Shown here piece by piece: positions 16,317 to 25,984 of a DNA stretch of 64,000 nucleotides. The first letter of the stretch is position 1. Each line of letters begins with the position of its first letter. The position numbers were made by a program, and so were the translations under genes. This DNA comes from Clostridium sp. CAG:417 (GTDB lineage: Bacteria > Bacillota_I > Bacilli_A > RF39 > UBA660), in NCBI GenBank assembly GCA_000432835.1, contig FR890363.1, positions 1-64,000 on the forward strand, read 5' to 3'. The notes under the pieces were generated by a model. The model ran no database searches and was not told the origin of the DNA. It saw only the letters and a list, made by a program, of their open reading frames with translations.

Positions 16317-17814
16317 ATTTAAAAATTTTAATCCCTGTAAACCATTAGCCATCCTCTATATTTTATTAATTATTACAATTTCTTTTTTTACTCTAAGAAT
16401 AATCGATAATGATTTTTGGTTTTTAATAAATCAAGGAAGATACATTATAGAAAATGGTTTCCCAACAGTAGAGCCATTTACTATTCATAATAATTTATCA
16501 TTTATAATTCAACAATGGTTAACAGATGTTATATTTTATGGTATCTATCATTCATTTGGTCACATAGGCATAATTATCTTAATTTTTATAGTCAATGTGT
16601 TAATAGTATATTTATTATATAAAATATGTATCCTAATCAGTGAAAATAAAGTCTTTTTATCAGTAATTTTAACAGCCATTATAGACTTTATCTTGCTAAT
16701 ATTTTTTATAAGAACAAGACCTCAAATATTTGATTATACTATTTTACTTACTGAAATATATATATTAGAAAGCTATCTAAAAACAAGAAATAAGAAATAT
16801 TTACTAGTATTACCCATATTATCTCTTCTTTTAATAAATCTTCACTCATCTAGTTGGTTTATGCTTTTCTTATTTATACTACCATATTTAGTGACATCAT
16901 TTGATTTTAAAATATTCTTTTTAAAAGGAGAAAATTATCTTAAAAAGCACCTCTTCCTAATCATAATTCCAATGTTTTTAGCAGGATTCATTAATCCATA
17001 TGGTATAAAAGCAATTACTTATATTTTCACTTCATTTGGAGATAAATACATTAATAGTATTGTAAATGAAATGCATCCAATGTATAAAATAGGAATACCG
17101 AATGCCATAGCGTGCCTCTTACCAATTATAATAACAATTGTAGTAAATATCATTAAACGTAAAGAAATAAAAGCAAGATATTTTTTTCTCCAACTCGGTA
17201 CTATGATTTTGGGATTAAGTAGTGCCAAAGGTTATAGTTTTTTTCTAATAGGAGGAGTTTTTCCATTAGCTTATTACTTAAAAGATTATTTTAAAACATA
17301 TGAAGCTAATTATCATTACTCTAAACCATTTAAAATAAAATATATTATCATCGTATTAATGATTATAGTCTTACCACTAAGTATAAGTCTCAGTATGAGT
17401 AGTTCTACATTTGAATCATTAGGAGTAAAAAAAATAGTTTCATTTCTAGATAAAAATGAAAATAAAGAAAATATTATTTTATATACCGATTACGATACTG
17501 GAAGTTATCTAGAATGGAAAAAATATAAAGTATATATAGATCCACGAGCAGAAGTGTTTATAAAAAGAAATAATAAAAGAAAAGATATTTTTAAGGAGTA
17601 TTATTACTTACAATATAAAGTATTTGATATAGACAAATTTGTAACTAACTATAATTTTACTCATTTTATTGTAAATGATAATGATCGCCTTTATTCATAT
17701 TTAGTTAATAACTCTAAAAAATATCAATTGTTATATATGGAAAAGAGTAACAAGGAAGATAAACACCACAAAAAAATTAAATATTATTTATTTAAAAGAG
17801 TAGATGTTGCCTAA
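16297..17814 (+). CDS. Polytopic GT-C-like membrane protein, probable glycan assembly
   Basis: This 505-residue protein has about ten to twelve membrane helices and a C-terminal soluble domain (about 390-505). Near the N-terminus, DNDFWFLINQGRYIIENGFP resembles the acidic first external loop of GT-C fold lipid-dependent glycosyltransferases, with a WLTD motif soon after. FINPYGIKA and YIDPRAEVF are further conserved-looking motifs. ATG at 16297 follows GAGGAG, 7 nt upstream, and overlaps the preceding oxidoreductase gene, so the two are co-translated. Transfer of a sugar to an envelope acceptor is inferred, not shown. Confidence 0.75.
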   Translation: MKKIIDKFKNFNPCKPLAILYILLIITISFFTLRIIDNDFWFLINQGRYIIENGFPTVEPFTIHNNLSFIIQQWLTDVIFYGIYHSFGHIGIIILIFIVNVLIVYLLYKICILISENKVFLSVILTAIIDFILLIFFIRTRPQIFDYTILLTEIYILESYLKTRNKKYLLVLPILSLLLINLHSSSWFMLFLFILPYLVTSFDFKIFFLKGENYLKKHLFLIIIPMFLAGFINPYGIKAITYIFTSFGDKYINSIVNEMHPMYKIGIPNAIACLLPIIITIVVNIIKRKEIKARYFFLQLGTMILGLSSAKGYSFFLIGGVFPLAYYLKDYFKTYEANYHYSKPFKIKYIIIVLMIIVLPLSISLSMSSSTFESLGVKKIVSFLDKNENKENIILYTDYDTGSYLEWKKYKVYIDPRAEVFIKRNNKRKDIFKEYYYLQYKVFDIDKFVTNYNFTHFIVNDNDRLYSYLVNNSKKYQLLYMEKSNKEDKHHKKIKYYLFKRVDVA

Positions 17815-17869
17815 ATATCTGCTTTTTGCATATCCAAAAAAATTGTTTACATAATATTAATAAAACTAA

Positions 17870-17898
17870 TTGCACTTTCACTAATTATGGTATATCAT
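17870..17898 (+). promoter_or_regulatory. Candidate promoter of the metal-resistance operon
   Basis: TTGCAC (17870-17875), 17-bp spacer and TATCAT (17893-17898), with the palindromic operator candidate starting 7 bp downstream. Confidence 0.5.
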
Positions 17899-17904
17899 AT
17901 TAAT

Positions 17905-17924
17905 ATATGAGCAAATATTCATAT
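17905..17924 (+). promoter_or_regulatory. ArsR/SmtB-type operator candidate
   Basis: The inverted repeat ATATGA-N8-TCATAT overlaps the expected transcription start of the repressor gene. Spacing and the TGA/TCA arms resemble operators of SmtB/CzrA/CadC proteins. Autoregulation by the adjacent repressor is inferred. Confidence 0.6.
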
Positions 17925-17937
17925 GTTAGGAGATTAT

Positions 17938-18285
17938 ATGAAAGAAGAAAACTATAAAATTATAGATGAATATAGAGTAGAAAAAGTCTCTAAAAATATT
18001 TTAGATGATGACTTTTTGGTTAATGTAGCTGAATTATTTAAGGTTTTTGGTGATAGCAGCAGAATTAAAATAATTTGTGCCCTTCTTCAAGAAGAATTAT
18101 GCGTAGGTGATATAGCCGCCATAACAAAATCAACATCCTCGGCAGTATCTCATCAAATGCAAATATTAAAACAATCAAAATTAGTAAAGACACGTCGTGA
18201 AGGAAAGCTAATATATTATAGTTTAAAGGACGAACATGTCAAAAAAATATTTAAGATAGGATGTGAACATATTGAAGAATTATAA
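17938..18285 (+). CDS. Zinc-sensing ArsR/SmtB-family repressor
   Basis: This 115-residue winged-helix repressor would release its operator when zinc or a related metal binds. The recognition region TSSAVSHQMQILKQSKLVKTRREGKLIYYSL is standard for the family. The C-terminal helix has D98, H100, H111 and E114, the same ligand spacing (D-x-H-x10-H-x2-E) as the alpha-5 zinc site of SmtB. The alpha-3 segment ELCVGDIA keeps one cysteine but lacks the CxC of CadC, so a Cd/Pb alpha-3 site looks incomplete. ATG 17938 follows TTAGGAGAT. It overlaps the P-type ATPase gene it most likely controls. Confidence 0.9.
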   Translation: MKEENYKIIDEYRVEKVSKNILDDDFLVNVAELFKVFGDSSRIKIICALLQEELCVGDIAAITKSTSSAVSHQMQILKQSKLVKTRREGKLIYYSLKDEHVKKIFKIGCEHIEEL

Positions 18286-20302
18286 ATTTAAAATAAATAA
18301 TTTAGATTGTGCCAATTGTGCCAATATGATTGAAACGAAACTAAATAAGGATAAAAACTTAAGTGATGTTAATATTAACTTCTCTAAAGCTACAATTAAA
18401 TTTAAAGGAAACGAGAATATTAACATAATAGAATACGTTAACGAAGAGATAAATAAAATAGAACCTGGCGTTACAATAAGTACAGAAGAAGAAAAAAAAG
18501 GTAATCATCGTCTTATTGATTTAGTAGTAGGAATATTATTAATTGGAATTTCTATGATTGTAAAAAATAATCTTATAACTGAAGTGCTTTTAGTAGCAGC
18601 ATACGTTGTTTTACTTTATAGAATATTTTTAACAGCTATAAAAAGTTTATGTCATGGTGTTATGAATGAAAACTTTTTAATTATTATTTCATGCATTGGA
18701 GCATATTTTGTTAATCAAAAAATGGAAGGCTTAATGGTCATAATTTTATATACTATTGGTAAAATACTAGAAGAAAAAGCTATTTATAATAGTCGAAAAA
18801 GTATCAGTGAATTAATGGATATAAGAGTAGACAAAGCTAACCTAAAAGATCGTGATACAATAATTGAAGTAGAACCAGAAAAATTAAATATAGGGGATAT
18901 TATTATTGTTAAAAAAGGGGAAAAAGTACCCGTTGATGGTAAAATTATAAAGGGCTATAGTAATTTAGATACTCAAGCATTAAGTGGAGAGGCTAAATCT
19001 GTTGCTGTAAAACCAGGTGATGAAATATTATCCGGCTGCATTAATTTAGATGGTCTATTAGAAGTAAAAGTTCAAAAAAAATATGAAGATAGTAGCGTTT
19101 CTAAGATACTAAACTTATTAGAAAACGCTAATGATAAAAAAGCCAAAAGAGAAACAAAAGTTAATAAATGGGCCAGAATATATACACCTTCAGTATTAGT
19201 ACTTGCTATTTTAGTAGCCATCTTCCTTCCGATGTTTACAGATATTACTTATAGTCAAAGTATATATAGAGCCTTAACATTCCTAGTTATATCATGCCCA
19301 TGTGCTATTGCGATAAGTGTTCCACTATCATATTTTTCAGGTATCGGAGTAGCTAGTAAAAAAGGAATTTTAATTAAGGGAAGTGAAGTATTAGATAATA
19401 TTAAAAATATTACTAAGATAGCTTTTGATAAAACAGGAACTCTTACTACTGGTAAATTTAATATTACTAAGATAACATCATTAGATGATAAATATAGTGA
19501 AGACGACATCTTTAAGTATATTTATTTTGCAGAAAAATACTCCCTTCATCCCTTAGCAAAAACAGTTTTAAATTATAAAAAAGTAAAAGAAGAAAAAATA
19601 TCTGACGTTAAAGAATTTGCCGGAAGAGGCATAAGTTACAAGTATAAGAATAAACTATTTAAAGTTGGTAATAGAGAGTTTGTAAAATATAACCCCAAAG
19701 AAACAGAAGAAGCTACTTATATTTATTTGAGTATTGAAAATACTGTAGTTGGTTATATAGAATTAGAAGATGTTATTAAAGATACAACAAAAGAAGCAAT
19801 TTCTGATTTAAATAATGAAAATATTCAACTTTATATGTTAAGTGGTGATAAGAAGAATGTGGCATTAAAAATTGGTGAAAAAACAGGTATTAAGAATATT
19901 TTATACGAAATGTTACCTCAAGATAAATATGAAAAGGTTAAAGAATTAATGAAAGACGGCGAGGTAGTTTCTTTTGTAGGAGATGGAATAAATGATGCTC
20001 CTACACTTGCTCTTAGTACTATAGGAATTTCCATGGGGTTAAATGGAAGTAATGCTGCGATTGAAGCTAGCGACGTTGTTATTATGAATGATGATATTTC
20101 TAACATAAAGGATGCCATTAATATCAGTAGAAAAACAAATACCATTATTAATGAAAATCTCTTCTTCGCTATTCTTGTTAAGATAAGTATTTTATTACTT
20201 AGTATTTTTGGATTATCAACTATGTGGGAAGCTGTATTTGCAGATGTTGGGGTCACACTTCTTGCTATCTTAAATACAATTAGAATTTTAAAAATGAAGT
20301 AA
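18272..20302 (+). CDS. Zn/Cd-type P1B ATPase efflux pump (CadA/ZntA-like)
   Basis: This pump exports divalent metal using ATP. An N-terminal HMA domain has the metal motif CANC (C13, C16). The CPC motif in the transport helix (SCPCAIAIS, about 342), DKTGT phosphorylation site (about D386), HP motif (SLHPLAK) and GDGINDAP hinge (about 570) are all intact. The last helix, ADVGVTLLAILNTIRIL, carries the acidic residue typical of the Zn/Cd/Pb class rather than copper pumps. The TTG at 18272 is preferred, with AGGA 10 nt upstream; GTG at 18263 is too close. The gene overlaps the SmtB-type repressor gene, forming a classic metal-resistance operon. Confidence 0.92.
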   Translation: MKNYKFKINNLDCANCANMIETKLNKDKNLSDVNINFSKATIKFKGNENINIIEYVNEEINKIEPGVTISTEEEKKGNHRLIDLVVGILLIGISMIVKNNLITEVLLVAAYVVLLYRIFLTAIKSLCHGVMNENFLIIISCIGAYFVNQKMEGLMVIILYTIGKILEEKAIYNSRKSISELMDIRVDKANLKDRDTIIEVEPEKLNIGDIIIVKKGEKVPVDGKIIKGYSNLDTQALSGEAKSVAVKPGDEILSGCINLDGLLEVKVQKKYEDSSVSKILNLLENANDKKAKRETKVNKWARIYTPSVLVLAILVAIFLPMFTDITYSQSIYRALTFLVISCPCAIAISVPLSYFSGIGVASKKGILIKGSEVLDNIKNITKIAFDKTGTLTTGKFNITKITSLDDKYSEDDIFKYIYFAEKYSLHPLAKTVLNYKKVKEEKISDVKEFAGRGISYKYKNKLFKVGNREFVKYNPKETEEATYIYLSIENTVVGYIELEDVIKDTTKEAISDLNNENIQLYMLSGDKKNVALKIGEKTGIKNILYEMLPQDKYEKVKELMKDGEVVSFVGDGINDAPTLALSTIGISMGLNGSNAAIEASDVVIMNDDISNIKDAINISRKTNTIINENLFFAILVKISILLLSIFGLSTMWEAVFADVGVTLLAILNTIRILKMK

Positions 20303-20311
20303 TAATTTTGT

Positions 20312-20356
20312 AGAAAGTCCATTTTTATTTTATAAATTATGGTCTTTCTTTTTTTC
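20312..20356 (+). terminator. Terminator of the metal operon
   Basis: Long hairpin AGAAAG-T-CCAT / ATGG-T-CTTTCT with an AT-rich loop, followed by seven T residues. Confidence 0.7.
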
Positions 20357-20433
20357 TCTAATTTAAAAAGCTGTTGTTTGCTATTATTAATCATTTATGA
20401 TATAATACATAGCTAACAAAAGGGGATGATATT

Positions 20434-21315
20434 GTGAATGTAATTAACTTATCCAAAAATGCCATTAGAGAATTAAAATATTTGCCACTATCACAACATA
20501 CTATCAATACGGAAGCAACAATCTATAAAATGAAATATCAAAATCAAGATAAAATTTTAAAAAGTCTCTATTTTTTGAATGGTGAAAGATTTGCAAATAA
20601 ATTGTATACAATAGAGATGTTAAATTATTATAAAGATATTTTACCAACTAGTTTTTGTATACCTGATAATATTGTAACACAAGATAATAAGATAATAGGC
20701 TTTACGTTACCATATATAGAAGGAAAGAATTTGGCAGATATATTAAAGGAGCCACAAGAAAATTGTCAAGATAAGTTAGAATCTTTAAAGAAAATAGGAG
20801 AATTACTGGATCAACTTAATGGTATTAGGAAATATAGTGAACTAAAAGATCTTTATATAAATGATTTACATGAATCAAATTTTCTTATTTCAAAAAATGA
20901 CTCTATCAAAGTTATAGATTTGGATAGTTGTAAGATAAAAAATAACAAACCGGCACCAGCTCGCTTTTTAAGACCTAACACACTTTTTGCAACAGCCAAG
21001 GAAAAATATAACATAACTTCTTTAAATACAGATGATGAATACGTGACTCCAAGTAACGATACAGAACTTTACTGTTATAACATGATGATTTTAAATTATT
21101 TATATGGTAAAAATGTAAATAGTATGAAAGTAGTTGATTATTATAACTATCTATCATATCTTTACTATTTAAAAATAGATAATAACTTACTAAACTCTTT
21201 TCAGAGATTATTAACGAACTGTGAAAATACTAATCCATATCCATATTTAGAAAGTTTAACACAAGAACAAATATATAGAAGTAACTACAAAGTATATAAA
21301 TACAATAAAAAATAA
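20434..21315 (+). CDS. Protein kinase-like protein, small-molecule or protein kinase fold
   Basis: A 293-residue protein with a kinase-like fold. The catalytic loop appears as LYINDLHESNFLI (D...N), followed 12 residues later by VIDLDSCKI, standing in for DFG. An N-lobe with YKMKYQNQDKILK supplies the likely ATP-binding lysine, and IIGFTLPYIEGKNL looks like the hinge. The classical HRD histidine is replaced by Asn (INDLH), so activity is uncertain. It starts at GTG (GTGAATG) after AGGGGATGA. A TATAAT box at 20401 has an extended TGA. It forms a single-gene unit between two terminators; target unknown. Confidence 0.7.
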   Translation: MNVINLSKNAIRELKYLPLSQHTINTEATIYKMKYQNQDKILKSLYFLNGERFANKLYTIEMLNYYKDILPTSFCIPDNIVTQDNKIIGFTLPYIEGKNLADILKEPQENCQDKLESLKKIGELLDQLNGIRKYSELKDLYINDLHESNFLISKNDSIKVIDLDSCKIKNNKPAPARFLRPNTLFATAKEKYNITSLNTDDEYVTPSNDTELYCYNMMILNYLYGKNVNSMKVVDYYNYLSYLYYLKIDNNLLNSFQRLLTNCENTNPYPYLESLTQEQIYRSNYKVYKYNKK

Positions 21316-21347
21316 AATACAAGAGCAAAATCGTTCTTGTATTTTTT
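21316..21347 (+). terminator. Terminator after the kinase-like gene
   Basis: Stem AATACAAGA / TCTTGTATT (21316-21324, 21335-21343) plus a T run. Confidence 0.75.
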
Positions 21348-21420
21348 ATATCCTTTCTCTTATTGATATAGATAACAATATTTAATGAAAGATGAGATAG
21401 GGTAGACTAACTAAATATAT

Positions 21421-21459
21421 AAAAAAGACTATTATCAAGATTTTTCATCGTTAATAGTC
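21421..21459 (-). terminator. Terminator of the fused ABC transporter gene
   Basis: On the minus strand the stem GACTATTA / TAATAGTC is followed by a run of six T residues (the A run at 21421-21426 on the plus strand). Confidence 0.7.
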
Positions 21460-21477
21460 TTAATAATTTTGTAACTT

Positions 21478-23760
21478 TTATTCTGATCTTAAAGCTACAA
21501 CCGGATCTTTCTTAGAAGCAATTTTTGCAGGTATAAGTCCTCCAATTAAAGTAAGAAGTATGCTAATAAGTATTAGTATTAATGCATGAAGTGGATTTAA
21601 TCTAGCAACATTATCTAGTGATGATAGGTTTTTAATGATTATATTAACAGGGAAAATTAATATTCTCGCTATAAGAATTCCTATGAATCCACTACATAAA
21701 CCAATAATTAACGTTTCTGCATTAAAGACACGAGTAATGTCTTTTTTTCTTGCTCCCAAGGCTCTTAAAATTCCAATTTCTTTAGTTCTTTCTAATACAG
21801 AAGTATAAGTAATTATTCCAACCATAATACTTGAAACTATTAATGATATTGAGCTAAAAGCAATGAGAACTATCGTAATTGCGTCCATTATATTTCCTGA
21901 TAAAGACGTAATAAGTTCAGCCTGATCAGTATATAATATTTTATTACTTTCATCCTTATTTTTATTATATTTATCTAAATACTCAACAATCTTCTTTTTA
22001 GCAGAGAAATCTTTAGGATAAACCTGTATTGCTTGTGGAACATTATCATCACCTAAATATGCTAAAACAGCATCACGATTTTTTGCACCTTCTTCTCCAT
22101 CCTCAAATTTCTCTAAAGTCAAAACATTATAATCTTTGTTTAATTGTTCACGAACAATCTCTGAATTTTTATTTTCTTTTATCAAAAAGTTAATAAGAGA
22201 GGTATTATAAACCAAACCAGTACTAGACATTTTGGCATACATATTATCTTTTTTGCCCCTAATAACTCCAGCAATATGTAAAGTAATATTGTTACTATTA
22301 TTATATAAATCATCATAACTACTACTAACAACATATCTAGAATCTATTTTCTTATAATATTGATTATTTAAAACAACCTTAAATTCTTTGCCTACAATAT
22401 CATTAAAATCAATTTTTTCTTTGTCTCCAAGACCAAGTTCCTTTAAAATATTTTCATTTATTCTATTTTTTGAATCTACTAATAAATATATATCTTCCTT
22501 TTTATCACTTAACTTCCCATAAATAATCTCAAAATTATCAGTCATTATTTGTGATGTTTTACCATCAATAGAACTAGGAATGGAAAAGAATGTACTAGTA
22601 TCAACATTTTTAACCTTATCATCAACCTTTGTTAACATATTAAAGCTAGTTGTCCTAAAGTAGGAAATACCTCCAACTAATTTACTATCAATACTTTCTA
22701 TATAATTGACATAATCCTTAGTTATCTTGTTTTTATGTAATGTTGACTCCATTGTTTTTAAGGGATAAATTTTTCTTTTTTTACTATATTCCTCTAGATT
22801 ATCTTTACTGCTAACCATATCATCTAACGTGATAGCCTGTTCACTAATAACTATAGGCGCTTGAGAAAGCGTACTTTTTTCAAATTCATCTATTTTTATT
22901 TGAAAACCATTAGAAAGTGCTAAAATTAAAGCTATTCCAATAATTCCAATAGATGAGGCAAAAGAGGTTATAAGGGTTCTTCCTTTTTTAGTCTTTAAAT
23001 TATTAAATGATAAACTAATAGCACTTTTATAACTCATGGCTGTCTTCTTAATTTTAAATTTATCATCTTGCTTTTCTTTATCGGAAATAGGATTGCTATC
23101 CTTTAATATTTCTCCATCTCTAAATTCAATAATACGAGTAGCATATTCTTTAGCAAGCTCTGGATTATGTGTAACCATAATAACTAATTTATCTTTCGCG
23201 ATTTCCTTAATTAAGTCCATTATTTGTTTACTAGTTTTGGTATCAAGAGCACCAGTTGGTTCATCTGCAAGAATTATATCAGGATTATTAACAAGAGCTC
23301 TAGCTATTGCAACCCTCTGCATTTGACCACCGGATAACTGATTAGGCTTTTTATGAATATGATTTATAAGCCCAACTTTTTCTAAAGCTTGAGTAGCCAT
23401 TTTACGTCTTTTCTTTTTACTATATCCACTAAGTATTGTACTCATCTCAACATTTTCCAAAATACTTATATGACTAATTAAATTATAAGATTGAAAAATA
23501 AATCCAACACAGTTATTTCTATAACTATCCCAGTTACCATCCTTAAATTTTTTTGTACTTCTTCCATTTATAATAAGATCTCCACTATCATATCGATCTA
23601 ATCCACCAATTATATTTAAAAGGGTAGTTTTCCCTGAACCAGAAGGACCAAGAATGGCTACAAACTCATTAGTTCTAAACTTTACATCAATACCCTTTAA
23701 TGCATGCTGTACAAATTCCCCAGTTTTATAACTTTTTTTAATATTTCTTAACCCTAACAT
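21478..23760 (-). CDS. Fused ABC transporter ATPase-permease (MacB/FtsX type)
   Basis: A 760-residue protein joining an ATP-binding cassette to an FtsX-type permease. The N-terminal cassette (about 1-225) has Walker A GPSGSGKTTLLN, signature LSGGQMQRVAIARA, Walker B IILADEPTGALD and the H-loop TH. A first membrane helix follows at about 265-285, a large external domain (about 290-625) and three C-terminal helices with the FtsX signature (RTKEIGILRALGARKKDI). This MacB-like family exports peptides or lipoproteins, or drives mechanotransmission. Genes of this size with the ATPase at the N-terminus are common in Firmicutes. No partner regulator is adjacent. Start ATG 23760 follows GGAGA. Confidence 0.9.
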   Translation of the reverse strand: MLGLRNIKKSYKTGEFVQHALKGIDVKFRTNEFVAILGPSGSGKTTLLNIIGGLDRYDSGDLIINGRSTKKFKDGNWDSYRNNCVGFIFQSYNLISHISILENVEMSTILSGYSKKKRRKMATQALEKVGLINHIHKKPNQLSGGQMQRVAIARALVNNPDIILADEPTGALDTKTSKQIMDLIKEIAKDKLVIMVTHNPELAKEYATRIIEFRDGEILKDSNPISDKEKQDDKFKIKKTAMSYKSAISLSFNNLKTKKGRTLITSFASSIGIIGIALILALSNGFQIKIDEFEKSTLSQAPIVISEQAITLDDMVSSKDNLEEYSKKRKIYPLKTMESTLHKNKITKDYVNYIESIDSKLVGGISYFRTTSFNMLTKVDDKVKNVDTSTFFSIPSSIDGKTSQIMTDNFEIIYGKLSDKKEDIYLLVDSKNRINENILKELGLGDKEKIDFNDIVGKEFKVVLNNQYYKKIDSRYVVSSSYDDLYNNSNNITLHIAGVIRGKKDNMYAKMSSTGLVYNTSLINFLIKENKNSEIVREQLNKDYNVLTLEKFEDGEEGAKNRDAVLAYLGDDNVPQAIQVYPKDFSAKKKIVEYLDKYNKNKDESNKILYTDQAELITSLSGNIMDAITIVLIAFSSISLIVSSIMVGIITYTSVLERTKEIGILRALGARKKDITRVFNAETLIIGLCSGFIGILIARILIFPVNIIIKNLSSLDNVARLNPLHALILILISILLTLIGGLIPAKIASKKDPVVALRSE

Positions 23761-23907
23761 ATTTTCTCCTTCTATAATATTATTCTAAAAAATACATCTA
23801 AATTCTAATAATAATTATTATAACATACTAAAAAATATAATTACTAATAATTAATTATTTTACTATTAATTCTAATTTAGACACATATAAATAATTGAGG
23901 TGTTATA

Positions 23908-25812
23908 ATGTTTTTCAAAAAAATAAATAGTAGAATGAAAGTATTATTATTAATTTTTGTTTCCCTATTATTACTAATAATTATTAAAGTGTTTTACGTT
24001 CAAGTATTTGAATACAAAAAACTTTATTCTCTATCAAAAGATTTATGGAGTAGAGATTTACCAGTAGAAGCTAATAGGGGATTAATTCTTGATAGAAATG
24101 GAGTGGTTTTAGCCGATAACTTAACAACTACATCCCTTGTTTTAGTTCCAAATCAAATTAAAGATAAAAAAGATACTACCACCAAATTAGCGCAAATATT
24201 AAATGTGAGCTATGATGAAATGTATAAACATGTTAATAAGAAAACATCCATTGAAAGAGTTCATCCTGAGGGAAGAAGACTAAGTTATGAAATTGCTGAT
24301 AAAATATCTAATTTAAAATTACCAGGAGTATATTTAGTAAAAGAGTCAAAACGTTATTATCCCTACGGAAATTTATTATCTCATACTCTAGGCTATGTTG
24401 GTATTGATAATCAGGGCCTATCAGGATTAGAACTACAATATGATAAATACTTAACAGGGGAAAGTGGCGCTATTAAATATTTTTCTGACGCTAAGGGAAA
24501 TAAGTTAAATTTATCAGATGTATATCTAGAACCCCAGGATGGCATGAACTTACAATTAACAATAGATATAAATATTCAAAAATCTATTGAAAGAGAACTC
24601 AACAATATTGTGGATATGTTTGAACCAGATATGGCCCTAGCTATTGTTATGAATCCGAATACAGGTGAAATATATGGCATGGGTAGTAGACCTGATTATG
24701 ACCCTAATAATTATCAAAACTATAATCAACAAGTCTTAAGTCGTAACCTGCCAATTTGGGCAACGTATGAGCCAGGGTCTACTCAAAAAATTATTACTAC
24801 ATCCGCTGCAGTAGAAGAAAAAGTAGTAGATTTAGATAATGATCTTTTCTATGATAGTGGTTCTGTTAAGGTTGATACGGCAAAAATAAAATGTTGGAAG
24901 GCTGGAGGACACGGTCAGCAAACTTTTATGGAAGTATTACAAAATTCTTGTAATCCAGGATTTGTAAAAATGGGTCAACTACTTGGTAAAGATAGGTTGT
25001 TTTCTTATTTGGATAAATTTGGTTTTGGTGCCAAAACAGGTGTAGATTTAAGCGGAGAAGGTAAGGGAATCATTTTCCCTCTATCAAAGGTAGGTAATGT
25101 AGAGCTAGCAACTACTGCTTTTGGTCAGGGAATAAGTGTAACTCCAATTCAACAAGTAACAGCGGTATCCGCTGTTGTCAATGGGGGAAAACTATATCAA
25201 CCATACATATTAAAAAGTATCTCAGAAAAAGAAACGGGTAACATTATTAAGAAGAATAGCAAGAAATTCATTCGTCAAACTATTAGTAAAGAAACTTCTA
25301 ATACAATGCGCAGAGCATTAGAAAATGTTGTTGCCAAAGGTGGAGGAAAGGCTGCATATATTGACGGATACCGTATTGGTGGAAAAACAGGAACTGCACA
25401 AAAAGTAGAAAATGGCGTTTACCTAGTAAATAATTACATTATGTCATTTATGGCTGTTGTTCCATCAAACAATCCAGAAGCAGTACTATATCTTGCAATT
25501 GATAATCCTAAACATACTGCAATGTTATCAAGTTATACAACCACACCTATCGCAAGACGAATTCTTTTAGACATTATCGAAGCTCTGGATATTAAAAAAC
25601 AAGACAGTCAAATAGAAAAGGAAAAGGAGTGGAGTGATAAAACCATATATGAAGTGCCAAATGTTGTTGGAATGACAAAGAAAGAAGCCAAAAAGGCTTT
25701 AGAAAACTTTACCGTTGAATATGCTGGAACAGGCGATAAAGTAGTTAGTCAGTCTCCTGAAGCTGGCACAAGGGTTGAGGAAAAAACTGTCGTTAGACTA
25801 CTATTAAAGTAA
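23908..25812 (+). CDS. spoVD: SpoVD-like class B penicillin-binding protein with PASTA domain
   Basis: This is a transpeptidase that cross-links peptidoglycan. One membrane helix (about 10-30) precedes the dimerisation domain (VEANRGLILDRNGVVLADN) and the catalytic domain. The nucleophile is Ser291 in STQK, the second motif SCN is near residue 346 and the third is KTGT at about 493. A single PASTA domain closes the protein (YEVPNVVGMTKKEAKKALENF, about 577-634). One PASTA domain and the mraY gene next door resemble SpoVD, which works with SpoVE on spore cortex; the division enzyme PBP2B is the alternative. A terminator separates it from mraY. Confidence 0.85.
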   Translation: MFFKKINSRMKVLLLIFVSLLLLIIIKVFYVQVFEYKKLYSLSKDLWSRDLPVEANRGLILDRNGVVLADNLTTTSLVLVPNQIKDKKDTTTKLAQILNVSYDEMYKHVNKKTSIERVHPEGRRLSYEIADKISNLKLPGVYLVKESKRYYPYGNLLSHTLGYVGIDNQGLSGLELQYDKYLTGESGAIKYFSDAKGNKLNLSDVYLEPQDGMNLQLTIDINIQKSIERELNNIVDMFEPDMALAIVMNPNTGEIYGMGSRPDYDPNNYQNYNQQVLSRNLPIWATYEPGSTQKIITTSAAVEEKVVDLDNDLFYDSGSVKVDTAKIKCWKAGGHGQQTFMEVLQNSCNPGFVKMGQLLGKDRLFSYLDKFGFGAKTGVDLSGEGKGIIFPLSKVGNVELATTAFGQGISVTPIQQVTAVSAVVNGGKLYQPYILKSISEKETGNIIKKNSKKFIRQTISKETSNTMRRALENVVAKGGGKAAYIDGYRIGGKTGTAQKVENGVYLVNNYIMSFMAVVPSNNPEAVLYLAIDNPKHTAMLSSYTTTPIARRILLDIIEALDIKKQDSQIEKEKEWSDKTIYEVPNVVGMTKKEAKKALENFTVEYAGTGDKVVSQSPEAGTRVEEKTVVRLLLK

Positions 25813-25824
25813 TATAGCAAGTCG

Positions 25825-25867
25825 AATAAATAGAACTTTTGTAAAATTAGTTCTATTTATTTTTTTA
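25825..25867 (+). terminator. Terminator after the PBP gene
   Basis: A 13-bp perfect stem AATAAATAGAACT / AGTTCTATTTATT (25825-25837, 25849-25861) followed by T residues. Confidence 0.8.
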
Positions 25868-25952
25868 TGTAATAAATATAAATATGAAACAAACACCTGT
25901 AAAATTGTGTATAATAATTAGTAAACTAACACAAATAATTACTAATGTGTGC

Positions 25953-25958
25953 TATAAT
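25953..25958 (+). promoter_or_regulatory. Extended -10 of mraY
   Basis: TATAAT preceded by TGC, 27 bp before the start codon, with no good -35. It suggests that mraY has its own promoter behind the PBP terminator. Confidence 0.4.
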
Positions 25959-25984
25959 ACTGGAGACGAATGGAGAAATAAAAT

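Noticed and set aside
25868..25984. Leader of mraY considered for a T-box or other riboswitch
   Set aside because: No T-box core or other known riboswitch core was found; only AT-rich partial repeats.
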